Assembly (NCBI GenBank): GCA_002718735.1
Contig: PBFR01000030.1
Coordinates: 1 to 64,000 of the forward strand
Reading direction: 5' to 3'
Source: Halobacteriovoraceae bacterium
Lineage (GTDB): Bacteria > Bdellovibrionota > Bacteriovoracia > Bacteriovoracales > Bacteriovoracaceae
Length of the DNA: 64,000 nucleotides
Every line of letters begins with the position of its first letter. Positions within the stretch are counted from its first letter, which is position 1. The translations under genes and the position numbers were made by a program. Shown here one piece after another: positions 28,300-37,240 of this stretch. Below the pieces are notes generated by a model. It did not search any database and was not told where the DNA came from. It worked only from the letters and a program-made list of their open reading frames with translations.

Positions 28300-29576
28300 A
28301 TCGGTCCAAAATCACTAATGTTCCACCCCTTGCCAGTTAGGCTTGACCTAGCTGTGGCTCCAGCTCCACCATTGGTGTATGTGGTGCTACCCGCTGTAAG
28401 ATCCTGAGCAAGGGTTGCTGTAGTGTCTAATCTAATTAATAAAGTGTCATAGTCTTGCGTAAGCAAAGACGAATTTATAAGAAAGTGTGTAAAGTCATTT
28501 ACCGCACTTGAGAAGTCCCAACCTGAAAAGTCTATAGAGATATTTCCCATGTTTGAAAACATATAGTTCATGTCGGTGACATTGGATGTGTTCCAGCCGG
28601 AAACATCAGGGGCAGCACTTACAGCACCCCGGAACATTCTATTCATGTCGGTAACATTTGAAGTGTTCCAATTACTCGTATCAGGCACAGCTTGGCCTGC
28701 TCCATTAAACATATCACTCATATCTGTTACATTTGTTATGTTCCATTTTGATGTGTCTGGATTTGCAGAGCTGGCAAAGAAGAACATTTTTGCCATACTT
28801 GTCACTGAAGAGGTGTCCCATTTACTGGTGTCTGGAATAGCGGAACTTGCATTTGAAAACATTGCCTGCATTGATGTAACGTTTGAAGTGTTCCAACCAC
28901 TGGTGTTTGGATTGGCGGCAGTAGCTCCGTTAAACATAGAAAGCATGGTTGTCACATTTGAAGTGTCCCAACCACTGGTGTCTGGTTGAGCTGATGCTGC
29001 AAAAATAAACATGCCGCCCATATCAGTAACATTAGATGTATTCCAGCCACTGGTGTTTGGTTGTGCAGATGCTGCAAAAGCAAACATGCCGCCCATGTCT
29101 GTAACATTGGAAGTGTCACCGCCGGAGAAGGTTGTTAGATTTGAACACCCTGAGAAGGCATTGTCGAAATTTTTCCATCCAACAGAGCCTAATTCCTGTA
29201 CGGAAATTATCTTGTCCTTGTCACCAGTGTTGTTGAAGTACCAAGCTTCCACTGTGCCAGTAATCTTTATTGTGTAATCTCCTGCAGAGCCATAAGCATG
29301 ATCAATGTCAACGTCGTCATGGGCAGTTACTTCTGCTGTGGTGCCGTCACCCCAATCAACTGTGAAGTTATAATTAAAGCCACTTCTTAAGGGGAGGGTA
29401 ACAGTTAGGTCTCCATCGCCAAAAGATGCGTCACCAACTCGCCATGTGGATACAAATTCATTTGGAACCACTACGGAAGTAATGCTCTTTTGTGAGTTTT
29501 TCCCAGAAGCGCCACATGCGATGCCCAAAAAGAATATAAGTCCAAAGGCGAATGAATTCAGGAGTTTATTTTTCAT
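28296..29576 (-). CDS. BspA-like (DUF285) repeat lipoprotein, copy 1, lacking the Cys-rich module
   Basis: The 426-residue lipoprotein has lipobox LGIAC (Cys21). Unlike the three downstream paralogues it goes straight from the signal into the module beginning FVSTWRVGD and the PKD-like FTVDWGDGTT, so the Cys-rich beta module of about 75 residues is absent. Eight DUF285 repeats and a GKGWNISDFGP cap follow. Its first two repeats are highly alike at DNA level (around 28980-29095), showing recent duplication. It overlaps copy 2 by four bases and lies 58 bases downstream of the Calx-beta lipoprotein gene. Confidence 0.85.
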   Translation of the reverse strand: MKNKLLNSFAFGLIFFLGIACGASGKNSQKSITSVVVPNEFVSTWRVGDASFGDGDLTVTLPLRSGFNYNFTVDWGDGTTAEVTAHDDVDIDHAYGSAGDYTIKITGTVEAWYFNNTGDKDKIISVQELGSVGWKNFDNAFSGCSNLTTFSGGDTSNVTDMGGMFAFAASAQPNTSGWNTSNVTDMGGMFIFAASAQPDTSGWDTSNVTTMLSMFNGATAANPNTSGWNTSNVTSMQAMFSNASSAIPDTSKWDTSSVTSMAKMFFFASSANPDTSKWNITNVTDMSDMFNGAGQAVPDTSNWNTSNVTDMNRMFRGAVSAAPDVSGWNTSNVTDMNYMFSNMGNISIDFSGWDFSSAVNDFTHFLINSSLLTQDYDTLLIRLDTTATLAQDLTAGSTTYTNGGAGATARSSLTGKGWNISDFGPI

Positions 29577-29634
29577 AATTCTTTATCGGATAAAACTACT
29601 CAGAACTTTAAAAATATTAAGTCGCTTTTAACCT

Positions 29635-32600
29635 CTAAGGCCCAGTATCAAGGTCTCTTATCCTTACTTCCACAGAGTCTTTGTTTGGATCAATGCTCAC
29701 CAAAGTGGGATCGCTTGAGGAAGTTAAAGTTACACTGAAAGCTTCGTATTCAGTGGTCTCGTAAAAGTCGTCTTTTAAGGCCTTAAATTCAATTTTTCCA
29801 GAAGTCTTTCCTGCAGGGATAGTAACCACCAATTCACGGGAAGGGGAAGTGCCAGTTAAAATACTTGTGAGGTCGGTATCATAGTTGAGATCATACGAGT
29901 AAATATCCACATAAGCTGTGCCTGGAGGGTGGTGGGCGTAATGCTCTTGTGAAGGCTCAATATTTGATTCATCATTGATATGGTCTGCAAGATTTTGTGC
30001 CACATCTTCGGCGGTGGCACCCGTGATATCCGTATCGCTTATGGAGTAAGTTCCCCCTGCTAAAACCAAATCTAGCGAGCCTGAGTCTGGTACATCTGAG
30101 AATGTAATTCTCGTGTATGACTCACCCATCGGAGCTTGGCATGTCACAGAAGAGCTGCCTCCAGTTGTAAACGAGCAACTTGAATAGTTTACGCTTGGAA
30201 CTGAACCATAATCCACAACTTGAGCACAGGAAATGTTTCCTAAATTTAGAGTGTCACAATTTCCTGAGTCATATGTGTCATCGACTGTGAAAGTTAAATC
30301 GATATCTGAAGTGAGAGCGTGAGACAGAGCAAATGAGATAGAGACTAAATCATTTTCATTCACGTCAATATAGTCGTCTTCATCTGCAGTGAAGGCAACA
30401 TCATTAGAGGTGAAGGCTGCAGTTGCCGCTGCCTGAGCATCGGTAATGTCAATTGATGCACTTGGAGTTCCAATTGCAAAGTCATTTGAGCTTGTTGTCG
30501 TAACAATGATTGTTTCACTTACAGCTCCCTCATGTAGAGAGTCGTCAAAAACATCAAATGGAACATTTACCGTTGTTTGACCAAGAGGAAGGGTTACTGT
30601 TCCTGAGCTTAAGTTGTGGTCTAGGCCAGATGAAGAAGTCCCAGTAATCGTGTAGGCAATATTTAGGTTCTTGACGGGAGAGCTGCCTGAGGCCAAAGAA
30701 AATTGAACCGTACCTGAAAATCCCTCTAAGACAGGATCTACCAATGCTGCCACGTCTATAATTGGAGCAGCATCCTGATCAATAATGGTGACAGTATGCT
30801 TTGAAATGTCACCTAAGATCATTGCATTTGGTTGAAGAAGTTTGATTTCAAACTGCTCTGTGTATTCATCAAGTGTGTCGTCAGTTAAATCTACTGTAAA
30901 TGATGTTGAAGTGTCTCCAGCATTTATTTGTTGAGTTGTGACAAGGCCTGAGTAGTCTGAAGCGTTGGCGCTTGCGTGGTATACCGCCACTGTAAAAGGC
31001 TGATCTAATTGGCTAATTTTATCAACTTCTGCAGTGATGGTTAAAGTGGTGCCTTCGTTACCTGTTTGTCCAGTGCTGGTGAAGGAGAGCTTTGGAAGCT
31101 GTTCGCCTTCTTCTTTGATTAGAATGTCTATTGTGTCGTTTGCACCAAGTCCTGTGGCCGCACACGCGGCCAGGGTTGGACAAGTTGGATTGGACAAGAC
31201 AACTCTTAGGGTTTCATTATTGTCAAAAACTGCGTCTTGATGAATTAAAATTGGAACAAGTATTCTAGTTTGGCCAGCTGGTATTGTGAAAGTGCCACTT
31301 GCTGGAAGTTGAGAATCGCTTCCTGGTGTTGCTGGGTTTGTTACCCCTACATCCACATTAAAATCCAGGGTGATTGGTTCCAAAATGGCGTTATTTAAAG
31401 ATAGCGGCAGATAAAAAGTCTCATTCTCCTGGGTAATATAACTTGTGCCTTCAAATTGGGCGACAGGGGAGAGCTCATCGTCGGTTAGGCTTATGCTAAT
31501 GGTGTTTGGCGCACCTGGGATTGTTTCCAAGGTTGATCCCACTGTTACATCAATTGTCTCCGCACCTTCAAAAACGTTGTCATCAATTGCCGAAACTCTG
31601 ACAGTTGCCACAGCGGGGGAGCTTCCATCTTTTGGAAAGAATACCTGCTTTGTTGTGATCGTGTAGTCGATGCCCTCTATGGCAGAGCCTCCTAACGTGA
31701 GAGGAACATTTATGTTTTGATCAACAACTCCATTAAGGGTGACGCTTAGATCTATGTATTTTGTAGGGCCAGCTTCATCAACTATGAGAGGGCCTGAGAT
31801 TGAAACTTCATTGCTACCTGAACTTGTGTCTGTAATATCTAGGTCATAAACTAAATCCCTTCCAGCATTTAGATTTGCACCGTCGCTGGATACAATTGTA
31901 ATAGTCGCTCTCTCTGTCGGCTCGCTGTAGGAGTCGCTATTTGTCACAATGTCGACTTGATGAGTGGTTTGACCTGCAGGTATGGTTATGCTTTGAGTAT
32001 AGAAATTGTGGTCTACAGACTCACTAGTTCCTGATAGCTCCAAAAACACTTTAACTGGAAATAGTGCCGGTGCAGTGAGAACGAGATCAATGCTGGCCGT
32101 TGCTCCCTCTAGAACAGTGGCACTGGCACCGGTGCTGCCTGTTGTTTGAAGATAAACATCTGGAGAGCTTTCATCGTCAACAATTGTTCTGGTTGCACTT
32201 TGATAGCTTCCAATTGAATATTCGCTGCCTTCATTTAATAGAAGTCTAAAGGTTAAAACTTCATCCAACTCATAGTCAGCGTCGTTATTCATTCCAATAT
32301 CTAAATCAACAGTTCTTTCGTTTATTGGAAAGGGAACATAAACATAATAGTGAGAATCAACCGGCAAGCCTGAGTATAGAGTTAGAGTATCTCCGTTAAC
32401 TGATACTGTGGTGATATCTGTTATTGTTGCCTGATTGCTGTTTTGAGTCAGTTGAACCTTTACAGTCTTTTCACTTAAATCGTCACCAGTTCTGGTAATT
32501 CTTAAAGCATTTGATGAAGAGCTTTCACTCCAAAAATGGCCAGCATAATACAATGGCCTGTCAAAAGAGAAGTACGCTTTGTTCTCTCCCAAACTGGGAG

Positions 32601-32706
32601 TTGAGTTGGCCTCTTGGGTCTCCTTTTCGGGCAAAGGAGTCTGTTCGGCCACATTGCAGGCCGTAAGCAAAAGGATGAATGTCCATACCAAAAATGCTTT
32701 GTTCAA
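29635..32706 (-). CDS. Calx-beta-domain surface lipoprotein
   Basis: The 1023-residue lipoprotein has lipobox LLTAC (Cys17). A leader of about 40 residues precedes a series of Calx-beta-like domains of about 110 residues. These are recognised by the recurring pattern of EG or DE turns with acidic loops (VLEGATASIDLVLTAPA, FEGAETIDVTV, NEGTTLTITAEV) and by PAGQTTHQVDI and ITIIDDE-type edge strands. Calx-beta domains bind calcium and occur in adhesins. A Cys-rich insert lies in the last third (GNCDTLNLGNISCAQ). The ligand is unknown. It is the first gene of the minus-strand surface block that continues through the four DUF285 lipoproteins. Confidence 0.85.
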   Translation of the reverse strand: MNKAFLVWTFILLLTACNVAEQTPLPEKETQEANSTPSLGENKAYFSFDRPLYYAGHFWSESSSSNALRITRTGDDLSEKTVKVQLTQNSNQATITDITTVSVNGDTLTLYSGLPVDSHYYVYVPFPINERTVDLDIGMNNDADYELDEVLTFRLLLNEGSEYSIGSYQSATRTIVDDESSPDVYLQTTGSTGASATVLEGATASIDLVLTAPALFPVKVFLELSGTSESVDHNFYTQSITIPAGQTTHQVDIVTNSDSYSEPTERATITIVSSDGANLNAGRDLVYDLDITDTSSGSNEVSISGPLIVDEAGPTKYIDLSVTLNGVVDQNINVPLTLGGSAIEGIDYTITTKQVFFPKDGSSPAVATVRVSAIDDNVFEGAETIDVTVGSTLETIPGAPNTISISLTDDELSPVAQFEGTSYITQENETFYLPLSLNNAILEPITLDFNVDVGVTNPATPGSDSQLPASGTFTIPAGQTRILVPILIHQDAVFDNNETLRVVLSNPTCPTLAACAATGLGANDTIDILIKEEGEQLPKLSFTSTGQTGNEGTTLTITAEVDKISQLDQPFTVAVYHASANASDYSGLVTTQQINAGDTSTSFTVDLTDDTLDEYTEQFEIKLLQPNAMILGDISKHTVTIIDQDAAPIIDVAALVDPVLEGFSGTVQFSLASGSSPVKNLNIAYTITGTSSSGLDHNLSSGTVTLPLGQTTVNVPFDVFDDSLHEGAVSETIIVTTTSSNDFAIGTPSASIDITDAQAAATAAFTSNDVAFTADEDDYIDVNENDLVSISFALSHALTSDIDLTFTVDDTYDSGNCDTLNLGNISCAQVVDYGSVPSVNYSSCSFTTGGSSSVTCQAPMGESYTRITFSDVPDSGSLDLVLAGGTYSISDTDITGATAEDVAQNLADHINDESNIEPSQEHYAHHPPGTAYVDIYSYDLNYDTDLTSILTGTSPSRELVVTIPAGKTSGKIEFKALKDDFYETTEYEAFSVTLTSSSDPTLVSIDPNKDSVEVRIRDLDTGP

Positions 32707-32858
32707 AAAGATTCCTTTGGTTCTGTAATCTTTTCGGTTATTTAGTTGAACTTATTAGTATGATCCCATGGGTTTATTTATGAAAGTTAGGTAACTATTA
32801 ATTTCAATGAGTTAGCCTTGGTTTCACTTGTTTTAAATAGTCTTTTTGCCCAAAAAAA

Positions 32859-32887
32859 TTGACGCTTTTCAATCATTTATCTACTTT
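32859..32887 (+). promoter_or_regulatory. Candidate sigma-70 promoter for the ParA-type gene
   Basis: TTGACG at 32859-32864, 17-base spacer, TACTTT at 32882-32887, about 20 bases before the GGAGG-led ATG at 32908. Confidence 0.5.
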
Positions 32888-32907
32888 GAATTATACGGAG
32901 GATTTCC

Positions 32908-33762
32908 ATGTTCAATTTTCGAAAAAACGAAAAGAATTCCACTTCTGAAGAAGGTCAAGGCAGAGTAATCGCTTTCATGAATCAAAAGGGCGGGGTTGGC
33001 AAAACCACTATGGCCTACAATACAGCTCGAGCTTTAAGAGAGAAGGGGCATAAGGTTCTTTGTTTGGATATGGATCCGCAATTTAATTTTAGTTCTCTCT
33101 TTGGGTATGATCCAAGTGTTCATAACCAAAATATATTCCATTTAATGATAAATAGTGTGCGAGAACTGAAGAGTCTCCACTCTGGTGCCCTTCTTTCAGA
33201 GGCAATCATCAAAACAGATACAGGTGTGGATCTTATTCCTTCAGGCCAAGAACTTTCAGGTTTTGAGCTTACGGTGGCCGGCATTAATTCTCCAAGACAA
33301 CTTGTATTGAAAAAATTTATAGAGAAGAACAGGCTTAGAGAGTACTACGACTATATCGTTATCGATGGGCCACCTACATTGGGACTTCTTGTTGTAAACA
33401 TTCTATGTGCTGTTGATGGGGTATTGTTTCCATTCATACCAGATTCTTTTAGCGAGCAGGGACTTAAAAACATTCAAGAAGTGCTTTTGGACATTGAAGA
33501 TATGGGTATCGTTCAAACGCCAAAGAACCTAGGCTATATACCAAACCTATTTGAAACCCGCAGAAAACAGGCGAATGAGGACTTTGAAAATATTCAGAGC
33601 ACTTTTCCAAATGCACATGTGTTTGAACCATTTGCCAATAAGGCCAATTTCGCCAAGTCTATGTCTTGTGGAAAGTCGGTATTTGACTTCCAGGCCAAAG
33701 ATTATAAAGAATTGCAGACTCAATTTTTAAAGATGGCGACCGAAATAGAAGAACAACTATAG
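32908..33762 (+). CDS. ParA/MinD-family ATPase
   Basis: The 284-residue ATPase has the deviant Walker A KGGVGKTT near residues 31-38, the A' motif CLDMDPQFN and the Walker B-like YIVIDGPPTLG. It belongs to the ParA/Soj family that partitions chromosomes or positions protein cargo on the nucleoid or membrane. It is not next to a parB gene; instead a 78-residue protein follows after 10 bases. It therefore looks like an orphan ParA that positions some other cargo. The N-terminal 18 residues, before GRVIAFMNQ, are polar and unusual. The start is supported by GGAGG at 32898-32902. Confidence 0.9.
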   Translation: MFNFRKNEKNSTSEEGQGRVIAFMNQKGGVGKTTMAYNTARALREKGHKVLCLDMDPQFNFSSLFGYDPSVHNQNIFHLMINSVRELKSLHSGALLSEAIIKTDTGVDLIPSGQELSGFELTVAGINSPRQLVLKKFIEKNRLREYYDYIVIDGPPTLGLLVVNILCAVDGVLFPFIPDSFSEQGLKNIQEVLLDIEDMGIVQTPKNLGYIPNLFETRRKQANEDFENIQSTFPNAHVFEPFANKANFAKSMSCGKSVFDFQAKDYKELQTQFLKMATEIEEQL

Positions 33763-33772
33763 CGAGATAAAA

Positions 33773-34009
33773 ATGAAAAACAAAAACCCTTTATATGTAG
33801 TGAAAGGCAAAGATGTTGAGCCGGCAACTGGAATTGTTGATCTGATTGTGAAAAAGCTCAATCTTCAGCCGGCCCTGGAGTTCTTTGAATACCTTTTCAA
33901 CTTATTGCTATCAATGGTTGATTCTTATCCAAAACTCAAGGCCGTAATGGACTTTATGGATATGGTTGTCGCTAGGGTAAAGTTATTTAAAAACTTCTCT
34001 TTTGCTTAG
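33773..34009 (+). CDS. Small protein following ParA; unknown
   Basis: The 78-residue product starts 10 bases after the ParA gene on the same strand and should be co-transcribed. It is helical, with a hydrophobic middle (ALEFFEYLFNLLLSMVD) that could be a membrane-associated amphipathic helix or a packing helix. It has no signal peptide and no known domain. By position it might be the cargo adaptor or ATPase-stimulating partner of the orphan ParA. The 3' end overlaps the convergent small gene by 23 bases. Confidence 0.6.
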   Translation: MKNKNPLYVVKGKDVEPATGIVDLIVKKLNLQPALEFFEYLFNLLLSMVDSYPKLKAVMDFMDMVVARVKLFKNFSFA

Positions 34010-34259
34010 GCTTCTTTTCTGGGGATGCGGACTTGGTGGAGATCGAGTCCGAAAAATATAATTGATCCAAATCAACTACATCTTCTTCCAGCGAGCTCTT
34101 TAAATCTGGCCCTTCCTGTCCAAATTCTTCTTTAGCAAGCTCTTGTTTGCCTTTAAATGCATTATTTCTTAAAAACTCCATTTCTTGATCAAAACGAGAG
34201 TAATCGATTGAGGCAAAAACTCCAAAGGTGCATAAAAGTGTCGTCATTAAAATTCTCAT
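33987..34259 (-). CDS. Small exported acidic protein, unknown
   Basis: I choose ATG 34259, which gives a 90-residue protein with a clean signal peptide (MRILMTTLLCTFGVFA); longer in-frame starts put it inside queA sequence. The mature part is highly charged, with an acidic middle (SLEEDVVDLDQ) and a basic C-terminus (EKKPKQKRSF). There is no recognisable ribosome binding site, so confidence is moderate. It is divergent from queA and convergent with the ParA-linked gene. Function unknown. Confidence 0.5.
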   Translation of the reverse strand: MRILMTTLLCTFGVFASIDYSRFDQEMEFLRNNAFKGKQELAKEEFGQEGPDLKSSLEEDVVDLDQLYFSDSISTKSASPEKKPKQKRSF

Positions 34260-34288
34260 GGCGTTAATTCTATGATAAGTCTTGGCAT

Positions 34289-35332
34289 ATGAAAAGAGAG
34301 GACCTTTTAACTGAAAGTTACGACTATGAACTTCCTGAGGAGTTGATTGCCCAGCGCCCGGCACCGGAGCGCGACCACTCAAAGCTCATGGTTTATAAAC
34401 ACAAAAGTGAGACTGTTGATCATTCAAAGTTTCACAATATTGCCGACTATTTACCGGCGGGCACACTATTGGTTTTGAATCAGTCGAAGGTATTTCCTTG
34501 TAGACTGATGGGAAAAAAGCCAACTGGCGGCAAGGCCGAGGTATTATTTTTGTCATTGTTGGATGAAGGTGGGCTTTATCCTGTGATGCTAAAAACTAGT
34601 GGTAAAAAGAAGCTTGGCGACGTTTTTCTTTTTGGAGAACTAAAACTTAAGATTGAAAGAATTCTTGAAGACGGCTCTTTTTACGTCCAAACAAACCTAG
34701 AGGGCGAAGATCTTCTAGATTATCTCGAAAGCAGGGCACACATTCCTATACCTCCTTATATTAGAGAGGGTGTTGCGGATGAATCTGATAAAAAAGACTA
34801 CCAAACAGTTTATGCCAAACATGCCGGATCTGTGGCGGCTCCGACTGCTGGCCTCCATTTTACCAACAAGGTTTTTGACTCCCTTAAAGAGAAGGGAATT
34901 GAAATTGCCAAGGTTACACTTCACGTGGGAGCTGGAACTTTTAAGCCTGTAAGTGCTGATGAGATCACCGACCACAAGATGCATCGAGAGCACTTTGATA
35001 TTTCGGATGAGGATCTTGAAAAGCTAAATAGTGCAAAAAACATTTTCGCAGTTGGAACGACTACCTTAAGAGTATTGGAGAGTTGTTACAGCGATGGGAA
35101 GTTTGCTCTTCCTGAAGAGAAGAGCACTGATATATTTTTATACCCAGGCAAAGAGGTTAAATCCATCCAAGGCCTGATCACAAACTTTCACTTGCCAAAA
35201 TCCACTCTTTTAATGCTGGTATCAAGTATTGTGGGACGGGAGAAAACTCTGTCCTTATATAAAGAGGCGGTGGAAAAGAAGTATAGGTTCTTCTCCTACG
35301 GCGACTCAATGATGATTATGAGGAATGAATGA
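34289..35332 (+). CDS. queA: S-adenosylmethionine:tRNA ribosyltransferase-isomerase
   Basis: Transfers the ribosyl part of SAM to preQ1-modified tRNA to give epoxyqueuosine in the wobble base of Asp, Asn, His and Tyr tRNAs. The 347-residue protein has the family landmarks: YDLPEELIAQ-like start (YELPEELIAQRPAPERD), AAPTAGLHFT, HVGAGTFKPV and GTTTLRVLES. The length is normal. Its stop overlaps the ATG of tgt by four bases (ATGA), so the two queuosine genes are translationally coupled. Confidence 0.96.
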   Translation: MKREDLLTESYDYELPEELIAQRPAPERDHSKLMVYKHKSETVDHSKFHNIADYLPAGTLLVLNQSKVFPCRLMGKKPTGGKAEVLFLSLLDEGGLYPVMLKTSGKKKLGDVFLFGELKLKIERILEDGSFYVQTNLEGEDLLDYLESRAHIPIPPYIREGVADESDKKDYQTVYAKHAGSVAAPTAGLHFTNKVFDSLKEKGIEIAKVTLHVGAGTFKPVSADEITDHKMHREHFDISDEDLEKLNSAKNIFAVGTTTLRVLESCYSDGKFALPEEKSTDIFLYPGKEVKSIQGLITNFHLPKSTLLMLVSSIVGREKTLSLYKEAVEKKYRFFSYGDSMMIMRNE

Positions 35333-36441
35333 GCATCTATAAATTAGAAGGAAAAAGTGGCAATGCTAGAGCTGGTGTTGTTACAACCGAGCATGGAGAA
35401 ATTCAAACTCCAATATTTATGCCCGTTGGAACAAGGGGGGCCGTGAAGGCCATTTGGCACCACGAACTAAAAGAAGTGGGAGCTGAAATTATTCTTGGAA
35501 ATACCTATCACTTGTTTTTACGTCCAGGCCATGAGCTGATTGAAAAGATGGGTGGGTTACATAAATTTATGAATTGGGATCGACCTATCCTGACCGACTC
35601 TGGGGGATACCAAGTATTTTCTTTGGGAGACCTCAATAAGGTTACTGAAGAAGGGGTTCGATTTCAATCTCACTTGGATGGCTCATATCACATGCTTTCT
35701 CCCGAGAAGTCTATGGAAATCCAAAAGGCCCTTGGTAGTGACATTGTTATGATCTTTGATGAATGTCCAGCTCTTCCAGCTTCTAAAGATCGCCTTAGGG
35801 AGAGCATGGAGCTGACTTTGAGATGGGCCAAAAGATGTGCCGATTATCCACTGCAAGATCATCAAAATCTTTTTGGTATTGTTCAAGGTGGACTTCATGA
35901 AGACTTGAGAGAGGAGTGCATGGAGCGTCTTGAAGAGCTTGATTTGCCTGGGTTGGCCCTTGGCGGATTAAGTGTGGGCGAGAAGAATGAGGAGATGGTT
36001 GACTTTCTAAATAGCTTTACGCCAAAAATGCCTGAGCACAAACCAAGATACTTAATGGGTGTGGGCAAGCCTTTGGACATTCTAAATGGCATTAGGGCCG
36101 GAATAGACATGTTTGATTGTGTTCTACCTACAAGAAACGCAAGAAATGGACAGTTTCTCACAAGCCATGGGCCAGTAAATATTAAAAAACAAAAATTCCA
36201 ATTTGATGAATTGCCACCAGATCCAGAGTGTGACTGTAAAGTCTGTTCAAATTACTCTAGATCTTATGTGAGACATTTGTTTACTGTGGGCGAGTACCTT
36301 GGCGGGCAAATGATCAGTTATCATAATCTTCACTTTTATTTAAAGATGGTAAAAGAGGCGAGAGCAGCAATCTTGGAAGACAAATTTGACGATTATTATA
36401 AAGAATTCTATAAAAAGTACACTTCAGAACGCTGGAAATAA
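35329..36441 (+). CDS. tgt: Queuine/preQ1 tRNA-guanine transglycosylase
   Basis: Exchanges guanine-34 for preQ1 in queuosine tRNAs, the step before QueA. The 370-residue TIM-barrel enzyme shows the substrate pocket DSGGYQVFSL, GGLSVGEKNEEM, the second catalytic Asp in DCVLPTRNARNG and the zinc site CDCKVCSNYSRSYVRHLF (CxCxxC plus His). Length is normal. It is coupled to queA by a 4-base overlap and followed after 22 bases by yajC, as in many proteobacteria. Confidence 0.97.
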   Translation: MSIYKLEGKSGNARAGVVTTEHGEIQTPIFMPVGTRGAVKAIWHHELKEVGAEIILGNTYHLFLRPGHELIEKMGGLHKFMNWDRPILTDSGGYQVFSLGDLNKVTEEGVRFQSHLDGSYHMLSPEKSMEIQKALGSDIVMIFDECPALPASKDRLRESMELTLRWAKRCADYPLQDHQNLFGIVQGGLHEDLREECMERLEELDLPGLALGGLSVGEKNEEMVDFLNSFTPKMPEHKPRYLMGVGKPLDILNGIRAGIDMFDCVLPTRNARNGQFLTSHGPVNIKKQKFQFDELPPDPECDCKVCSNYSRSYVRHLFTVGEYLGGQMISYHNLHFYLKMVKEARAAILEDKFDDYYKEFYKKYTSERWK

Positions 36442-36463
36442 CTGAAAATAAAAAGGAAATCCT

Positions 36464-36802
36464 ATGTTAGATCTATTTATTGCAAGCGCGCATGCACAAG
36501 CTGGAGCGCCTCAACAGAACCCTATAATGTCTTTTGTACCCATCATTTTGGTATTTCTGGTATTATACTTCCTAATGATTCGTCCTCAGAAGAAGAAGAT
36601 GGAAGAAGAGCAGAGATTTATTGGCCAGATGCAAAAAGGTGAGGAAGTTTTCACTAAGTCTGGAATGATCGGAACAATCTATGGACTAACAGACAAGGTT
36701 GTAACTCTTGAAATCGAGGGTGGTCAAAAAGTTAAATTTTTAAGAAACCAAATTGGTGGCTCTACAAAGATTCTTAACGAATCTCCAGAGGCCAAAAAGT
36801 AA
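36464..36802 (+). CDS. yajC: Preprotein translocase accessory subunit YajC
   Basis: Small single-span membrane protein that joins SecDF in the holotranslocon. The 112-residue product has an N-terminal helix (VPIILVFLVLYFLMIRP) followed by the signature RPQKKKMEE and a C-terminal SH3-like part (GEEVFTKSGMIGTIYGL). The first 18 residues (ASAHAQAGAPQQ) form a periplasmic tail. AAAGGA precedes the ATG. It stands in the classical tgt-yajC-secD-secF order, here with tatA inserted next. Confidence 0.95.
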   Translation: MLDLFIASAHAQAGAPQQNPIMSFVPIILVFLVLYFLMIRPQKKKMEEEQRFIGQMQKGEEVFTKSGMIGTIYGLTDKVVTLEIEGGQKVKFLRNQIGGSTKILNESPEAKK

Positions 36803-36813
36803 GAGGTAATACC

Positions 36814-37083
36814 GTGTTTGGACTTGGTGTTGGCGAAATCGTCATAATTTTATTCATTGCATTAATCTTCATAGGCCCTAAGAAATTGCCTGAGCTGGCA
36901 AGAGGACTAGGAAAGGGAATGCGTGAATTTCAAAATGCTGCACGTGGTCTTCAAGAACATGTAACTAATCCTGTTAATGAAACCAAAGACCAGATCACTG
37001 ATATGGTAAATCCTGTTAAGGAGGCGAAGGATGAATCCTCTGCCTCCAACTCAAAAGAATCTGTTCAGAGCGAGAAAAAATAA
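36814..37083 (+). CDS. tatA: Twin-arginine translocase subunit TatA
   Basis: Forms the Tat pore that exports folded proteins. The 89-residue protein has a short N-terminal membrane helix (GEIVIILFIALIFIGP), the hinge GPKKLPELARGLGKGMREF, an amphipathic helix and a charged tail. The conserved F-G-P hinge is present as FIGPKKLP. The start is GTG at 36814 behind AGAGGTAA. TatA and TatB are hard to tell apart by sequence alone; length and helix favour TatA. No tatC is in the window. Its place between yajC and secD is unusual. Confidence 0.92.
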   Translation: MFGLGVGEIVIILFIALIFIGPKKLPELARGLGKGMREFQNAARGLQEHVTNPVNETKDQITDMVNPVKEAKDESSASNSKESVQSEKK

Positions 37084-37240
37084 AACTCGCTCTATCATTT
37101 AGTTGTTTGCTCAAATGACTAAAATTGTTTAACATTTTATAAGTGCTTAAGTTTAGGCAAGTGTCCTCGCTTTTATTTTAAAAGTGCGGACTTTTATTGT
37201 GTTCAGAACAATTACTAACTAAATATAAAAGGTGAATTTA

